Positions 28,001 to 35,622 of a stretch of DNA of 64,000 nucleotides are shown here, in pieces. A program made the position numbers and the translations under genes. Under the pieces are notes generated by a model. That model worked only from the letters and a program-made list of their open reading frames with translations, had not been told where the DNA came from and searched no databases. The DNA is from Flavobacterium flabelliforme (lineage in GTDB: Bacteria; Bacteroidota; Bacteroidia; Flavobacteriales; Flavobacteriaceae): contig NZ_JAGFBU010000001.1 in the NCBI RefSeq assembly GCF_017948675.1, positions 248,001-312,000 of the forward strand. The letters are read 5' to 3'. Every line of letters begins with the position of its first letter. The first letter of the stretch is position 1.

Positions 28001-28915
28001 CACAGAAACCGTTACTTTATTTTTGAGCGCACCAATTGGGAAAACAGCCGAGAAATCTTTGTAAACCATTTTACTTTCCTTTTGAAAATCAATAGTTTTA
28101 AAAATACGTTCTTTTGCATTTTCTACAGCAACAAAGCGATCCACTTTTTTGAAATCACTTACCGCTAAATTTTCATTGCTTATTGTTCCTGTTGTCGTCT
28201 CTTTGGTCAACAATATAGATTTTTCAGCTTCTTTACGATCTAAAACCAATTCAAATTCAGGTTCACTCATATCTATTGCAATCCCCGCAATAGTTAGTGA
28301 TTTAATTTGAGACGGAAAATTAGTTCCTTTGATGTATAACTTAGTTTCTGACTGTAAAAGTGTTAGCTCATTTGAAGGAACCACCGATTTATAGACAATT
28401 CGAACATTTTTTATTTTATACGAATTCGCCACTCCTTCTGATGCGGTAAACAAAACCACATTATCCCCATTTCTTAATGATTTTTCAGAGAGTAATTCTG
28501 ACTGTTGGTTCCAACTTTTATTAGGTGATAAAAATTGTCCTCCAATACTAGGCTGATTATTTACACTTCTAGAGATAGAAGCTGCTTGATCAAAACCATA
28601 TAATTCGTATTCTAAGTAGGCACTTTCAGTTGCAGCAGGTTCCGCATCAATTTTAAAATGAAATACGTTATCATAGGCATCATCCGAGTCATTTTCCTCT
28701 TGAATACCAATTACTCCTAGTTGAATATCTGCATCAAATACTTTTGACGGAGTAACCAACGCGGGATCTAATTTTACCTTTTCAGGAAGGGATTCAGTTG
28801 ATTGTTCTTCAAAAAAATGAGTAGTTAATAACGAAACAACAGCATTGTTTTTTAAATTTATTGCAAACAAAAAGGAACTAACTAAAAGGACACTAATTAT
28901 AATTTTATTTTTCAT
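19034..28915 (-). CDS. Giant secreted SpvB/TcB/Rhs fusion toxin with nuclease-like tip
   Basis: The 3293 residues begin with a signal peptide (MKNKIIISVLLVSSFLFAIN). About residue 425 starts the SpvB domain (ASPLVGIQSIAPPSANGRGT). VCBS/FG-GAP-like calcium loops follow at about 812, 890, 1543, 1650, 1724 and 1810 (for example DMDGDGLPDK and DIDGDGNLDY). Rhs/YD repeats run from about 2050 to 3020, with the Rhs-core hallmark YYGARYLD and boundary NPITYVDPDG at about 3055. This order matches fused TcB-TcC toxin cocoons. The last 235 residues are the tip: a glycine-rich linker, then NWRPDVMSVSKKGVINITEV, which resembles a restriction-endonuclease-like (Tox-REase) core with Asp and Glu but Ser rather than Lys in the last position. 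It has no T9SS sorting domain of its own. It is fourth in the operon, with its immunity gene next. Confidence 0.85.
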   Translation of the reverse strand: MKNKIIISVLLVSSFLFAINLKNNAVVSLLTTHFFEEQSTESLPEKVKLDPALVTPSKVFDADIQLGVIGIQEENDSDDAYDNVFHFKIDAEPAATESAYLEYELYGFDQAASISRSVNNQPSIGGQFLSPNKSWNQQSELLSEKSLRNGDNVVLFTASEGVANSYKIKNVRIVYKSVVPSNELTLLQSETKLYIKGTNFPSQIKSLTIAGIAIDMSEPEFELVLDRKEAEKSILLTKETTTGTISNENLAVSDFKKVDRFVAVENAKERIFKTIDFQKESKMVYKDFSAVFPIGALKNKVTVSVSGLRKIDIAPLNTAMVNVTKTNAGFRLLPHGTVFEKAVHLSLPFDKKAIPEGYTEKDINVFYFDENKRLWQEVRKDSLDIKGGMISAKTTHFTDFIAGIIKMPESPETSGYTPTSIKDLKAASPLVGIQSIAPPSANGRGTASTGFGIAIPNGRGGMQPSFNLQYDSDGGHSWAGMGWDVSVPSVNIETRWGAPRYDANQETESYSIAGEALIPNTHRAAWVTRTADKQFYPRREGAFQKIIRKGSSPKDYYWIVRDKSGVASYYGGTTSGLADNSILQDASGNIGHWALAMQVDLKGNTVQYEYERKDGELYLKKVYYTGFGSEKGNYSVSFIKNSDLGEPNRADVQVSARLGFKQLNNQLLRKIEVRYKDQMVRSYELNYKEGAFKKTLLKSISEYDSESNLFYTNTVDYFDDVRDASGKYNPFGEEQKWNVESDKLNNSNIPVPNDLLFSGHHSLVSSSEGSNNGINYRLGVGFVGQTGSLKPYTVGGHGGNSWGTSDTAVLMEDMDGDGLPDKVFKNSNGVYYRRNLSATGINSFGEKQKINISDIGYSKTTSFNWGVDLNVKFANVGYDEQRSTSKTKIYFMDFNGDGLVDYVKNGQVYYNRLVNGLPTFEISSNGSPSPVSGGGSIIIDGNSTLSIEEIEKQNPLHDVVRMWEAPVKGIISVSHKYSLLEELTAEGIQKRAEYVNNLGNDKADGVHLYFQKGGQLLWDELITAKDYNIKSKENNLINVEKGERLYFRVSALKDGNFDKVNWNPIITYSEVKKYDRDQNNNIVVSNYSVPPTLLDANLLSLKNYEASSDFFSSNNTAKVIPVAGNVTLKGKLIKPITSDHIRLVVTKTYLGQTNVPVVVFEKNFLANDVISFDLASISLAPFEADTQISMALESQTNINWKAISFEPTIIIPPFPGVAAEEVSMEVSHLLYNKREGNYTTPGVSPTVKGKLRLSVLPADLVLSTSDEYFNINDFNGEVIVSAKQNNSLLARKRYKLQAGILIEVLNAFDMSVNYPETVVGIPIHLEITVSNPKSITILRNYPKVNALIFRLLAVDYKDIDDLTDDVAWNADTDDFAIYSLLNPDERILGLYYRNWGGFVINGSLATNTIDQMQLKQSNAYASEPDVNNTNPEGYNNQGYEVSDNYFVTLNPSFSKDKWEGLEESIYIKGSEIGTARLGEDDISQYSDFSLTDFTDGRTAALDMISESKSKSIAGGVTAGPGNIGYSKSIDGDSYVTQTMGDFNGDRFPDYIRGSNVQLTNPIGSVSEAVIDLGSKFSHAETTAEGPSFGGGYSHGDAKSGGSITIGKEAANRIAARSCADEEAAKAANKLSVSVTQGYGTDKAKMIHADINGDGLPDKITDSGNVLLSTGYGFLESENWNNNGLNAGNSTDWSLGLGYSFAGGSITAGANYARSTANGNKSFMDINSDGLPDKIEYFLDRMIVSLNLGGSFDTPIIYPTYSQMNQNKSVSYGFNAGYSYDIPIWLLRLTPSLGGTKGWSTSRAEATFMDIDGDGNLDYILSKDEDHLVVRLSNIRRTNKLKSVTNAAGNSYVIDYELVKPTYENPNAKWVLQSVDINDGHVGDGIDHSIAKFKYEDGYYDRREREFYGFSKVIQQQIDAADNSVFATTTQEFYNQDYFRKNLLKRSYTLDKNNKMRQESENEYSFIEVATQASVSLNDLSSAVCDAKRIFVGLIHTNQKMYEGGSEYLETNTFNTYDANGNITQYEDLGNGTTTDKVTAKITYHESATPYFGGIPKQLEVFTKDGLRRKRATTINTTTAEVTQIKNYSAADKIAITDIAYDAYGNLQKITGPANYKDQRMTMNYVYDGENHSFLTEIKDAFGYQNKMEYDYRFGIPLKTTDRNDQSTEYTIDAVGRPKTIRGPYEIASGKPYTIAYDYFPTAKVPYAKTRNYDPELDKDIETYTYTDGLGRALQVKKTASLFTAAGSPDQEAHIVSGKVIYDGLGRPTTSYYPTTTTTIDAAFSTALSSVNPTKTEYDEVGRAVKVTLPDGSSNTTTFKIDTFEGVPTMLTTQTDALGKTVQSQTDVKGSNLASIQNDLVTKFDINALGETIQVTDAMDHITKSTYDWLGRRTEFTHPDAGTTTMEYDLAGNLTKRVTQDIKNTVPNGGAIQYEYDYNRLESIKYPKNPQNNVQYNYGKANGTASRRGRLWFVQDASGGQEFFYGKLGEVEKEIRTLRITPTDVQTYISQFEYDTWNRIQKMTYPDGEVVDYTYNRAGNLQSMQGKKESHTYDYIKQLAYDEFEQRKYLKYGNYTETNYTYDPTMRRLQQLQVKSGARQVMNNSYGYDLVGNVLNIKNTAPIINNTLGGTSNHEYQYDDFYRLKSAKALYKGEFTEAKYELNMSYNKMHNITNKNLVHTVNNEQKGYVLDYNYDNELHPNAPNKIVEVGKAEPRVYVYDGNGNPTSYSEEKSFRKMTWDEENRLMGINDNGRIHQYTYDAGGERVIKSSGDSQNVAINGQTAATIVHTDDYTGYVSPYFVISKGKFTKHYFEGAGRIVSKLGNGAFAQPLGITAGGVNYTNLTAEQQKAMDTYVKSLGLPPGPPTQQGIYATPEFTGNPYPSEVLKPAVENQAPPEGWPRNPIFNKPGDVPGPPVQFGPPVQPATVKPGEGFTGIGLPENDIFYFHPDHLGSTSYITTRNGSISQHVEYIAFGEILFEEHSSSFSSPYLFNGKELDRETNLSYYGARYLDMKTSLWLNVDPILLREEVYDNPESTNGGVYNSQNLAAYSFSYNNPITYVDPDGECPNCATAAAGAIIGGIIGGAIEAGTQLYKSGKVTNWKAVGGSALQGAIVGGAAGFTGGASLLTTAGVAGGANAVGGTLNRSIQGKSTTFGDLGSDFAIGAAFGAVGYGLGKYIFKGGGSIITSGKQHGTLSHWSTMKNVAENLAKNGETVSLNRSINTVLGKTIEGVGNWRPDVMSVSKKGVINITEVISPSQTAQQIIQKTKTMAEALTKAGYKVTTKVLTESGNIVK

Positions 28916-28968
28916 AACGAATAGTAATCAACTGTGGGGCAATCGGTTAATTTTTATTTAAAATGGAA

Positions 28969-30933
28969 CTACTTAACAATTACTTTAAAAGTTTTAGTTC
29001 CAAAATCTGATTTTACGGTAACAAGATACATTCCTGATGAAGCGTTGATAACCCCATCATATAGGTAATTTTCTATTTGCTTGAATTCCTTTTCTTGAAT
29101 TAATTTTCCATTTAAAGAATGTATAGCAATTGTGGCATCCGTTTTTTGAACAAATTGCATGGCTATTGTAAAATGACCGTCAATTGTTGGATTGGGATAT
29201 AATATCAAGACATTAGAATCTAAATTTTCTTTCCCATCTGTAGAAACCGCAATTTTAGTCGAAGTCTTGCATACATTATCACTTGATAATCGAAGTTCAT
29301 AAATACCGGCTTGATCTATTAAAATTTTAGGATTATCATCAATAAAATTCCCCTCATAATACCATTTGTATTCATAATTTCCTGGTTTCAACCCTTGACT
29401 AGCATCAAGTGTAATTGCGTTACCGTTCGTGAGTTGGTATTGTGATTTTAAATCTGGGAAAGTACCTTCTTTGTCAGCTACAAAAACAGTTTCTCTGTAT
29501 AAATTGCCTTTTGCATCTTTAACAATATACTCGTAATTCCCCGACGAAAGTTGTACTCCACTAGCACTTTTAGCAGCTTGGTTCCATTGTTTTACGACAG
29601 TATCACTTCCTTCTTTTTTTACTGTTACTACAAAAGGAGCTTCACCTCCTTGTATAGTATAATTTAATTCTCCGGATCCCGTTACTCCACAAGTAGCATC
29701 TGTAATCCAAACGCTGCTGAACATTTCTGGAGCAATTTTTATAGTAAAATTAGTTTTTCCTGTTTTTTGTTTGTCCCAATCAAAATCATTCAACACTAGT
29801 TTTTGTTGTGTTTCTGTACTTCCTAAACGTATGTATTCTGAATCTTTTTCTTGATAAGTTCCTTTTCCTGAATAATCGACTAATAACCAGTAAAAAGTAT
29901 TTTTAGGTAAAGTCCCTTTTATAAAACTCGTATTAAAACTCCAATCCAGACTTAAATCACTTGGATTCACAAAATCCAATTGCCATTCTCTCGCAATTCC
30001 TATTGGCGCTCCTTGTTCCTGCTTTTTTACAATAAGATTTTTGCTGTTATCACTCCAAAAAGAAAAATAATTATTTGGTATTTTGTTGCTTTTACTTTTA
30101 AGAGCAATAGTAAGCAAACCTTCTTCTATCATATTGCTACTTTTTAATTGTAACAATCCACTCGCATCGTCTCTTCCTACAGCAGTTATAGAATTTTCAA
30201 ATCCCTTGTGTTTATCTATATCCCAAATAATATCTCCTGAACTATTGAGGTAATTTTTACTTTCAAATTGCGAAAGAGAAATTCCATATTTAATACCTAA
30301 ATAGCTAGCTACTTTTTGAGTTTCTAATCCCGAGAGTACTCTATTGTACACCAAAATTTCACCTATATTCCCTTTAAAATCTTCTGGCGGTAATTTTTCT
30401 AACTTAGACCTTTGACCGATGGTTAGTGACGAAGAGCGCGCTATGGTATCGGTAATATTCTGCTGAAAAAAATGAATATTGGCTTTATGAGGTTTTATTT
30501 TTTCTTTATAAGACTGGTACGAATATTTTTTTAAATCTACCAAACGTTTATTGGTGGCAAGTGCTACTATTTTTTTCGGATCATTTATTGTCCATAAAAA
30601 CTGTTCTTTTAAACTATCTTTTACTTTATAGACTAGAAATAAGGTCTGTTTCCTTTTTTTATCCGTTCCTAATGGCAGAATCAAAGAATCTTGTGTCGCA
30701 TCAAAGATTATACTAGGGTTAAAATTGAAAGCCGTTCCCGTTTGTTTTTTAGCAGTTATTTTACCTTCATTATCCGTACGATTTTCCCAATAATAAGCTT
30801 CTCCACTATTTCTTGAAGTAAGCCAAAAAGTAGGATCTTGTACAGCACCAGGTTTTATTTTTTGTTGCGAAAAAATTAAATTACTGGTCGATAACGCAAT
30901 AAAAACCAATACTAAAAAAATCCTTCTACACAT
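28969..30933 (-). CDS. Secreted T9SS-sorted protein, LamG-like, rhs operon partner
   Basis: The 654 residues start with a signal peptide (about 1-22, ending IFSQQ). The middle resembles concanavalin/LamG-like modules of Bacteroidota (GNIGEILVYNRVLSGLETQK, then VASYLGIKYGISL). A repeat-like Ig segment follows, and the C-terminus is a type A T9SS sorting domain (LYPNPTIDGHFTIAMQ...SGMYLVTVKSDFGTKTFKV). The protein should cross the outer membrane by the T9SS and be anchored or released. It stands 53 bases before rhs, so it may help carry or display the toxin, which lacks this signal. That role is inference. Confidence 0.75.
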   Translation of the reverse strand: MCRRIFLVLVFIALSTSNLIFSQQKIKPGAVQDPTFWLTSRNSGEAYYWENRTDNEGKITAKKQTGTAFNFNPSIIFDATQDSLILPLGTDKKRKQTLFLVYKVKDSLKEQFLWTINDPKKIVALATNKRLVDLKKYSYQSYKEKIKPHKANIHFFQQNITDTIARSSSLTIGQRSKLEKLPPEDFKGNIGEILVYNRVLSGLETQKVASYLGIKYGISLSQFESKNYLNSSGDIIWDIDKHKGFENSITAVGRDDASGLLQLKSSNMIEEGLLTIALKSKSNKIPNNYFSFWSDNSKNLIVKKQEQGAPIGIAREWQLDFVNPSDLSLDWSFNTSFIKGTLPKNTFYWLLVDYSGKGTYQEKDSEYIRLGSTETQQKLVLNDFDWDKQKTGKTNFTIKIAPEMFSSVWITDATCGVTGSGELNYTIQGGEAPFVVTVKKEGSDTVVKQWNQAAKSASGVQLSSGNYEYIVKDAKGNLYRETVFVADKEGTFPDLKSQYQLTNGNAITLDASQGLKPGNYEYKWYYEGNFIDDNPKILIDQAGIYELRLSSDNVCKTSTKIAVSTDGKENLDSNVLILYPNPTIDGHFTIAMQFVQKTDATIAIHSLNGKLIQEKEFKQIENYLYDGVINASSGMYLVTVKSDFGTKTFKVIVK

Positions 30934-30965
30934 AATTTCTACTATTTTAAAAAATGAAATCGCTA

Positions 30966-31697
30966 TTAAAAATTCGCCAAATCATCAAAATCAAATGAAT
31001 ATCCAATAATTAATGAAATACTATTAATCTTATTTTTATTTTCGCTGTAGCGATGCCCGTTTTCTTCAGTTGCTAAAGCATCTGTAAGCCCCAAAGTATA
31101 TCTGGCTCCAACAGTCCAATTGGATTCAAATTCGTATCCAGCTGAGAATATTCCGTAAAAATAATTTTTACCGGTAAGCGCTTCTCTCAAAACTTTTTGT
31201 ACGTTGGCATCAGGCTCAAAATAAACTCCAGAATTTGCAAATAACTCTTGACTATTGGAAGTGTATTTTATATTATTAGCATTGATATTAAAAGACACAC
31301 CTGGACCAACACCAACATATAAACCTTGATACGGATAATACTTAAATTGAGTGGCGGTATTAAGATAACTGTAACCAAAATTTATTTTGTATTCAAGACC
31401 TTTTACATCTTCATAATTCAAATCGGTGGCTTGTTGAGAATACGAAACCTCGGTTTGAATACTTACTTTTGCATACGGATATTTCCAGTTAATTAAAAAC
31501 CCTGCGGTAGGACCAAACTTTCCTTTCTCTTCTAAAGTGTAGCCTTCATAAATTCCTTTGGGTACAATTACATCAGGAAGATTAGACATTTTTGAATACA
31601 TTCCGCCCACAAAAAGCCCATAAGTGATTCTTCTATCTCCTTGAGCTGAAAGTGATTTTGCGCCAATTAAAAAAAGGATTATAATAATTTTTTTCAT
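30966..31697 (-). CDS. Outer-membrane beta-barrel (PorT-like), rhs operon
   Basis: I chose the ATG ending at 31697, which begins a signal peptide (MKKIIIILFLIGAKSLSAQ). An ATG at 31715 overlaps the upstream stop and is possible. The mature part of about 224 residues is strand-rich with an aromatic C-terminal end (IIGYSFDFDDLANF). It shares an N-terminal motif with the next gene: YGLFVGGMYSKMSNLPDVIV here, YGLKFGALHSKISNLPESIK there. The two are paralogues, probably a duplicated barrel pair in the outer membrane. Confidence 0.7.
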   Translation of the reverse strand: MKKIIIILFLIGAKSLSAQGDRRITYGLFVGGMYSKMSNLPDVIVPKGIYEGYTLEEKGKFGPTAGFLINWKYPYAKVSIQTEVSYSQQATDLNYEDVKGLEYKINFGYSYLNTATQFKYYPYQGLYVGVGPGVSFNINANNIKYTSNSQELFANSGVYFEPDANVQKVLREALTGKNYFYGIFSAGYEFESNWTVGARYTLGLTDALATEENGHRYSENKNKINSISLIIGYSFDFDDLANF

Positions 31698-31708
31698 TTT
31701 TTTTGAAA

Positions 31709-32410
31709 TTACCATTGGTGAAAACTATAGCCTAAGGAAAGACTAATAGTGTTGGTTTTATTTTGATTTTCGATAAATTGAAAGGAGGAAGCGTTACTTT
31801 TTACTACATCTTTTACACCTAAATAATAGCGTAGATCAAAATGAATACTTTGCTGAAGTTCATATCCGAGAGAAAAGCACATCGAAAAATCATCTGCACC
31901 ATCTAGACCATCTTGATAAAACTGTCTAGTAGCTACATCATATAATCCGCCAGCTTCATTCGATTTATAAGTAACATTATTGGGTGAAAGGCTCACACCA
32001 TAAAAAGCACCAAAACCTAAATTTAATCCCTTGTAAGGATATACTTTATACAATGCACCTATTTCTATGTAAGAATAATTGAGCCCTAACTCAAACTCCT
32101 TACCTACTTTATCCTTGTAGGTAACGGTCTCTCCCGATTGTCTAAACAAAATTTCGGGCTGAATGGCTACGCGAGTATCATATAATTTAAAATTCAAGAA
32201 AAAACCACCTTCTAAACCATAAAGACCTTTGGTTTCCATCTTACTATTATCAAATGTATTATCGCGTCCCTTTATACTCTCTGGAAGATTACTGATTTTT
32301 GAGTGTAAAGCCCCGAACTTCAAACCATAAGTAATGTTGGTGTCGTGTTGGGAATAAATCAAAGTGTTAAAAAAACAACAAAAAATTGATAAGTATTGTA
32401 TTACTTTCAT
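31709..32410 (-). CDS. Outer-membrane beta-barrel, paralogue and first gene of rhs operon
   Basis: The ATG ending at 32410 gives a signal peptide (MKVIQYLSIFCCFFNTLIYSQ) and 233 residues; the longer frame to 32473 would run through the promoter. Its strands and the S-K-x-S-N-L-P motif match the following barrel. Its C-terminus is SLSLGYSFHQW, a typical aromatic barrel end. The stop overlaps the alternative start of the next gene, so the two are co-translated. A consensus promoter lies just upstream. Confidence 0.7.
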   Translation of the reverse strand: MKVIQYLSIFCCFFNTLIYSQHDTNITYGLKFGALHSKISNLPESIKGRDNTFDNSKMETKGLYGLEGGFFLNFKLYDTRVAIQPEILFRQSGETVTYKDKVGKEFELGLNYSYIEIGALYKVYPYKGLNLGFGAFYGVSLSPNNVTYKSNEAGGLYDVATRQFYQDGLDGADDFSMCFSLGYELQQSIHFDLRYYLGVKDVVKSNASSFQFIENQNKTNTISLSLGYSFHQW

Positions 32411-32424
32411 GCAAAATTTTTTTG

Positions 32425-32455
32425 CAAATATAGACGGTAATATTTTAAATATCAA
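32425..32455 (-). promoter_or_regulatory. Promoter of the rhs operon
   Basis: Minus-strand TTG (32453-32455), 20-base spacer, then TATATTTG (32425-32432): both boxes of the Bacteroidota consensus TTG-N17-23-TAnnTTTG with good spacing. The first gene starts 15 bases downstream, so the leader is very short. Confidence 0.65.
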
Positions 32456-32927
32456 CACATTTTTAAAATACAAATGTTAAATATACAAATGATTAAAATA
32501 AAAAAATAGCTACATATTTTATTAATTATTAGTTTTATTAATAAAGAATAATCTGATATATTTTAAAAAAAAATAACAATATTTATATTATTTTACTATT
32601 AAAAAAAGTTTTTAAAACCTCAGGTTCTTTTGTTATTGTAAGACTTTAAGTTAAAAAATACAAGAAGCATTAAGTGATCATATTTAAAAAAAAAGAGGTT
32701 TTTTTGAGAATCATAAAAGTGCTGTTCTTTTTATTTTATGATAGAAATTGATTTATTTTAATTCACTAATCAAGATTACATCGTCTTTTCTCTCTTCTCG
32801 AATCAATCTTCTTTATTAAACCTTTTGGTAAAATGGCTGTCCTAATTGAGAACTAAAAGAGAAAAATCACAGCAACATTGTTCCTTTTTCTTGATAATTA
32901 TCATTCGATTTTAATCCCATTAATAGT
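32456..32927. other. Divergent intergenic region, no gene seen
   Basis: About 470 bases, extremely AT-rich, with many A and T runs. No coding frame or strong hairpin was recognised apart from the promoter at its left edge. It separates the rhs operon from the plus-strand DUF1800 gene. Confidence 0.5.
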
Positions 32928-34316
32928 ATGGACAATACAGTACTTTGGTCATTACGACTTGGTTTTTCCTCTAAAGAAGCACAAACTATTTCAGAAATTG
33001 GTTTGAGTTCATTTCTTGAAAAGTCTTTCCAGAAAAAATCAGAAAAACAAATACCCGATTTTCTAGAAAATAGTCCTAAAACGGCGGAAGATTTCAAGCA
33101 ACTCCGAATGCAATACAAAGAAGATAATACGGAGGCTAGAAAGCAATTACGTATTACTGAAGCTAAAGTTTCACTAGAAATGAAAGCGTGGTGGATTGAT
33201 AAAATGAGAAATGAAGAATTTCCTCTACGAGAGAAAATGACCTGTTTTTGGCACAACCATTTTGTAGCAACTTTTCAAAAGGTAAAAGTCAATTATTATA
33301 TCTATCAACACCATCAAATTCTAGAAGAAAATGCTTTTGGAAATTTCAAGGAATTGACAAAAAAAATATTAAAAAGCAACGCAATGGTGCGATATCTTGA
33401 TAATACGGATAATAAGAAAGGGAAAAACAACGAAAATTTAAGCCGAGAGTTATTAGAATTATTCACATTAGGAATTGGAAATTATACGGAGTCTGATATA
33501 AAAAATGGTGCCAAAGCTTTAGCAGGTTTAGGAATTGGAAAAGAAGGAGCTCAATACCGCCGCGTTTTCGAGGATAATGACGTGAAGACTTTTTTTGGAA
33601 AAACCGGAAACTTCAAATGTGATGATATAGTAGATCTAATTTTCGAACAAAAGCAAATTCCTTATCTCCTTACAAGAAAAATTCTAGAATGGTTTATTTA
33701 CGATACACCAAAAGAGGAATTAGTTGAATATTATGGTGATTATTTTCGAAAAGTTGATTTTGAAATTCAGCCTTTATTAATAAAAATATTTACTGAGGAA
33801 TTCACTAAAAATAATGCTGGTTCTAAAATAAAAAATCCTTTGGAATATATTTTACAACTACTATCCGAACTTCATATTGAAAATTCAAACCCAAAATTGA
33901 TTGCCAATTTTATAAAAGAACAAGGAATGGATTTATACAACCAACCCAATGTAAAAGGATGGGTTGGCGGAAATTCTTGGTTGACTTCACAAGTCTATTT
34001 ACAACGGAATAATCTTGCTGATTTACTTTGTAGTGGCCGCGGTTTAAATAGAAAAAATGTCAAACCAAACGAGGAAATGATAGACAAAAACATCAAAACA
34101 AAACAGGTTGAAATTAATTGGAACAATAATGGTAATAACAAGCAAATTATAATGGAGCTCAAAAATAGATTGTTGTGTTCGGTAGATATTGCATCCCAAA
34201 AAGATTTTGAGAATATCATTAAATACGATTTCAATCCGAAAGCGGAGAATGCCAATCAGGTTGTTTTGCGCTTGTATAATGCCATGATAAAAATGCCCGA
34301 ATATCAATTGATTTAA
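32928..34316 (+). CDS. DUF1800 family protein
   Basis: The 462 residues begin DNTVLWSLRLGFSSKEAQTI, with the DUF1800 opening pattern (L-x-R-x-GFG/S). The middle carries MRNEEFPLREKMTCFWHNHF and LLELFTLGIGNYTESDI, both typical of this family. No signal peptide is seen from this start, so a more upstream start is conceivable, but none has protein-like sequence. Function of the family is unknown. The following DUF1501 gene is 16 bases downstream, and the two families co-occur in many genomes, so it is an operon. Confidence 0.8.
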   Translation: MDNTVLWSLRLGFSSKEAQTISEIGLSSFLEKSFQKKSEKQIPDFLENSPKTAEDFKQLRMQYKEDNTEARKQLRITEAKVSLEMKAWWIDKMRNEEFPLREKMTCFWHNHFVATFQKVKVNYYIYQHHQILEENAFGNFKELTKKILKSNAMVRYLDNTDNKKGKNNENLSRELLELFTLGIGNYTESDIKNGAKALAGLGIGKEGAQYRRVFEDNDVKTFFGKTGNFKCDDIVDLIFEQKQIPYLLTRKILEWFIYDTPKEELVEYYGDYFRKVDFEIQPLLIKIFTEEFTKNNAGSKIKNPLEYILQLLSELHIENSNPKLIANFIKEQGMDLYNQPNVKGWVGGNSWLTSQVYLQRNNLADLLCSGRGLNRKNVKPNEEMIDKNIKTKQVEINWNNNGNNKQIIMELKNRLLCSVDIASQKDFENIIKYDFNPKAENANQVVLRLYNAMIKMPEYQLI

Positions 34317-34332
34317 TTTTAAAATTGCGAAA

Positions 34333-35499
34333 ATGAATAGAAGAAACTTTTTGACACTTACGGGAACATTTACTGGAGGCGCGCTACTTTTACCCGATTT
34401 TTTACATGCTTTTGGTTCGCAACAAAACTTAATTATTGGAGATCAATGCATTGTTTTTGTACAATTAAATGGAGGAAATGATGGACTGAACACCTTCGTT
34501 CCTTTTGAGGATCCATTGTATTACAACTTGCGTCCACAAATCGCTTTGTCTAACGAGACTGTTGTTAGCAAAAACAAAGGAATGGCATTTCATCCAGCCT
34601 TGAAAGGATTTGCAGAAATGCAGCAAAATGGCGATTTATCCGTAATTCAAAATGTGGGTTATCCTGAACCTAATCGCTCGCATTTTCGCAGTCAAGAAAT
34701 TTGGCAAACTGCTTCAGATTCTAATAAATATAGCAACGAAGGTTGGCTAGGTCGCTATCTGGATTTCCAATGTAAAGACCATCAACCAACTGCCGGAATC
34801 AACATAGACACTATTGATAATTTGGCATTAAAAGGCTTAGAACCTAATTCGATTACGGTGAAAAACCCGAATGTTTTTAAAACTAAAAATCAAAAAGAGG
34901 ACACAATAACTTTATCTGATAATCCGCAATTGGATTTTGTTCGAAAAATTGCCAATTCGGTTACTGAAGGTTCTGATGAGATTCAGAAAGCATTAGCTAA
35001 ATCAAACACTGAAATTAGCTATCCTAAAACGGGTTTGGCTACAAATCTAGCTTGGATTGCCCGTTTAATTAAAGGAAATTTGAATTCAAAAGTATATTAT
35101 ACTTCGCTAAACGGATTTGACACGCACGACAACCAATTGGCGATTCAAAACAACAAATTAACGGAATTGAATGATGCGTTATTTTCATTTTATACCGATT
35201 TAAAAAAAGCCTCTTTATTGCAAAATGTAACTATTGTTGTTTTTTCTGAATTTGGTCGTCGTGTAAAAGACAATGGAAAGGGAACGGATCACGGAACAGC
35301 AGCACCAATGTTTGTTATTGGCGGTAACAACCGAGGCAAAATCATTGGTAATAATCCCAATCTTTCAGATTTAGATCAAGGTGATTTAAAATACGAAACA
35401 GATTTTAGAAGTGTATATGCGAGTTTATTAAAAAACAAACTAGACTTTGATCCTACTAAAATAGGAATACAGAATAAAGCATTGCAAGGACTATTTTAA
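34333..35499 (+). CDS. DUF1501 family protein with Tat signal
   Basis: The 388 residues start MNRRNFLTLTGTFTGGALLL, a twin-arginine signal, so it is exported folded to the periplasm. The body shows the sulfatase/alkaline-phosphatase-like pattern of the family: VQLNGGNDGLNTFVP near the start and FSEFGRRVKDNGKGTDHGTA near the end, whose Asp and His residues suit metal binding. Substrate unknown. It is the second gene of a two-gene unit with DUF1800. Confidence 0.85.
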   Translation: MNRRNFLTLTGTFTGGALLLPDFLHAFGSQQNLIIGDQCIVFVQLNGGNDGLNTFVPFEDPLYYNLRPQIALSNETVVSKNKGMAFHPALKGFAEMQQNGDLSVIQNVGYPEPNRSHFRSQEIWQTASDSNKYSNEGWLGRYLDFQCKDHQPTAGINIDTIDNLALKGLEPNSITVKNPNVFKTKNQKEDTITLSDNPQLDFVRKIANSVTEGSDEIQKALAKSNTEISYPKTGLATNLAWIARLIKGNLNSKVYYTSLNGFDTHDNQLAIQNNKLTELNDALFSFYTDLKKASLLQNVTIVVFSEFGRRVKDNGKGTDHGTAAPMFVIGGNNRGKIIGNNPNLSDLDQGDLKYETDFRSVYASLLKNKLDFDPTKIGIQNKALQGLF

Positions 35500-35622
35500 A
35501 GATTTCTCGTTAAAAATTAACGATTTTTGAAGGCCGATTTTGTGGTTTAAAATAAATTATTTACTTGTCTATATTCTCACGTCAGAAATCAAAAATCGTT
35601 AATCAAAAATCATAAATAAAAC

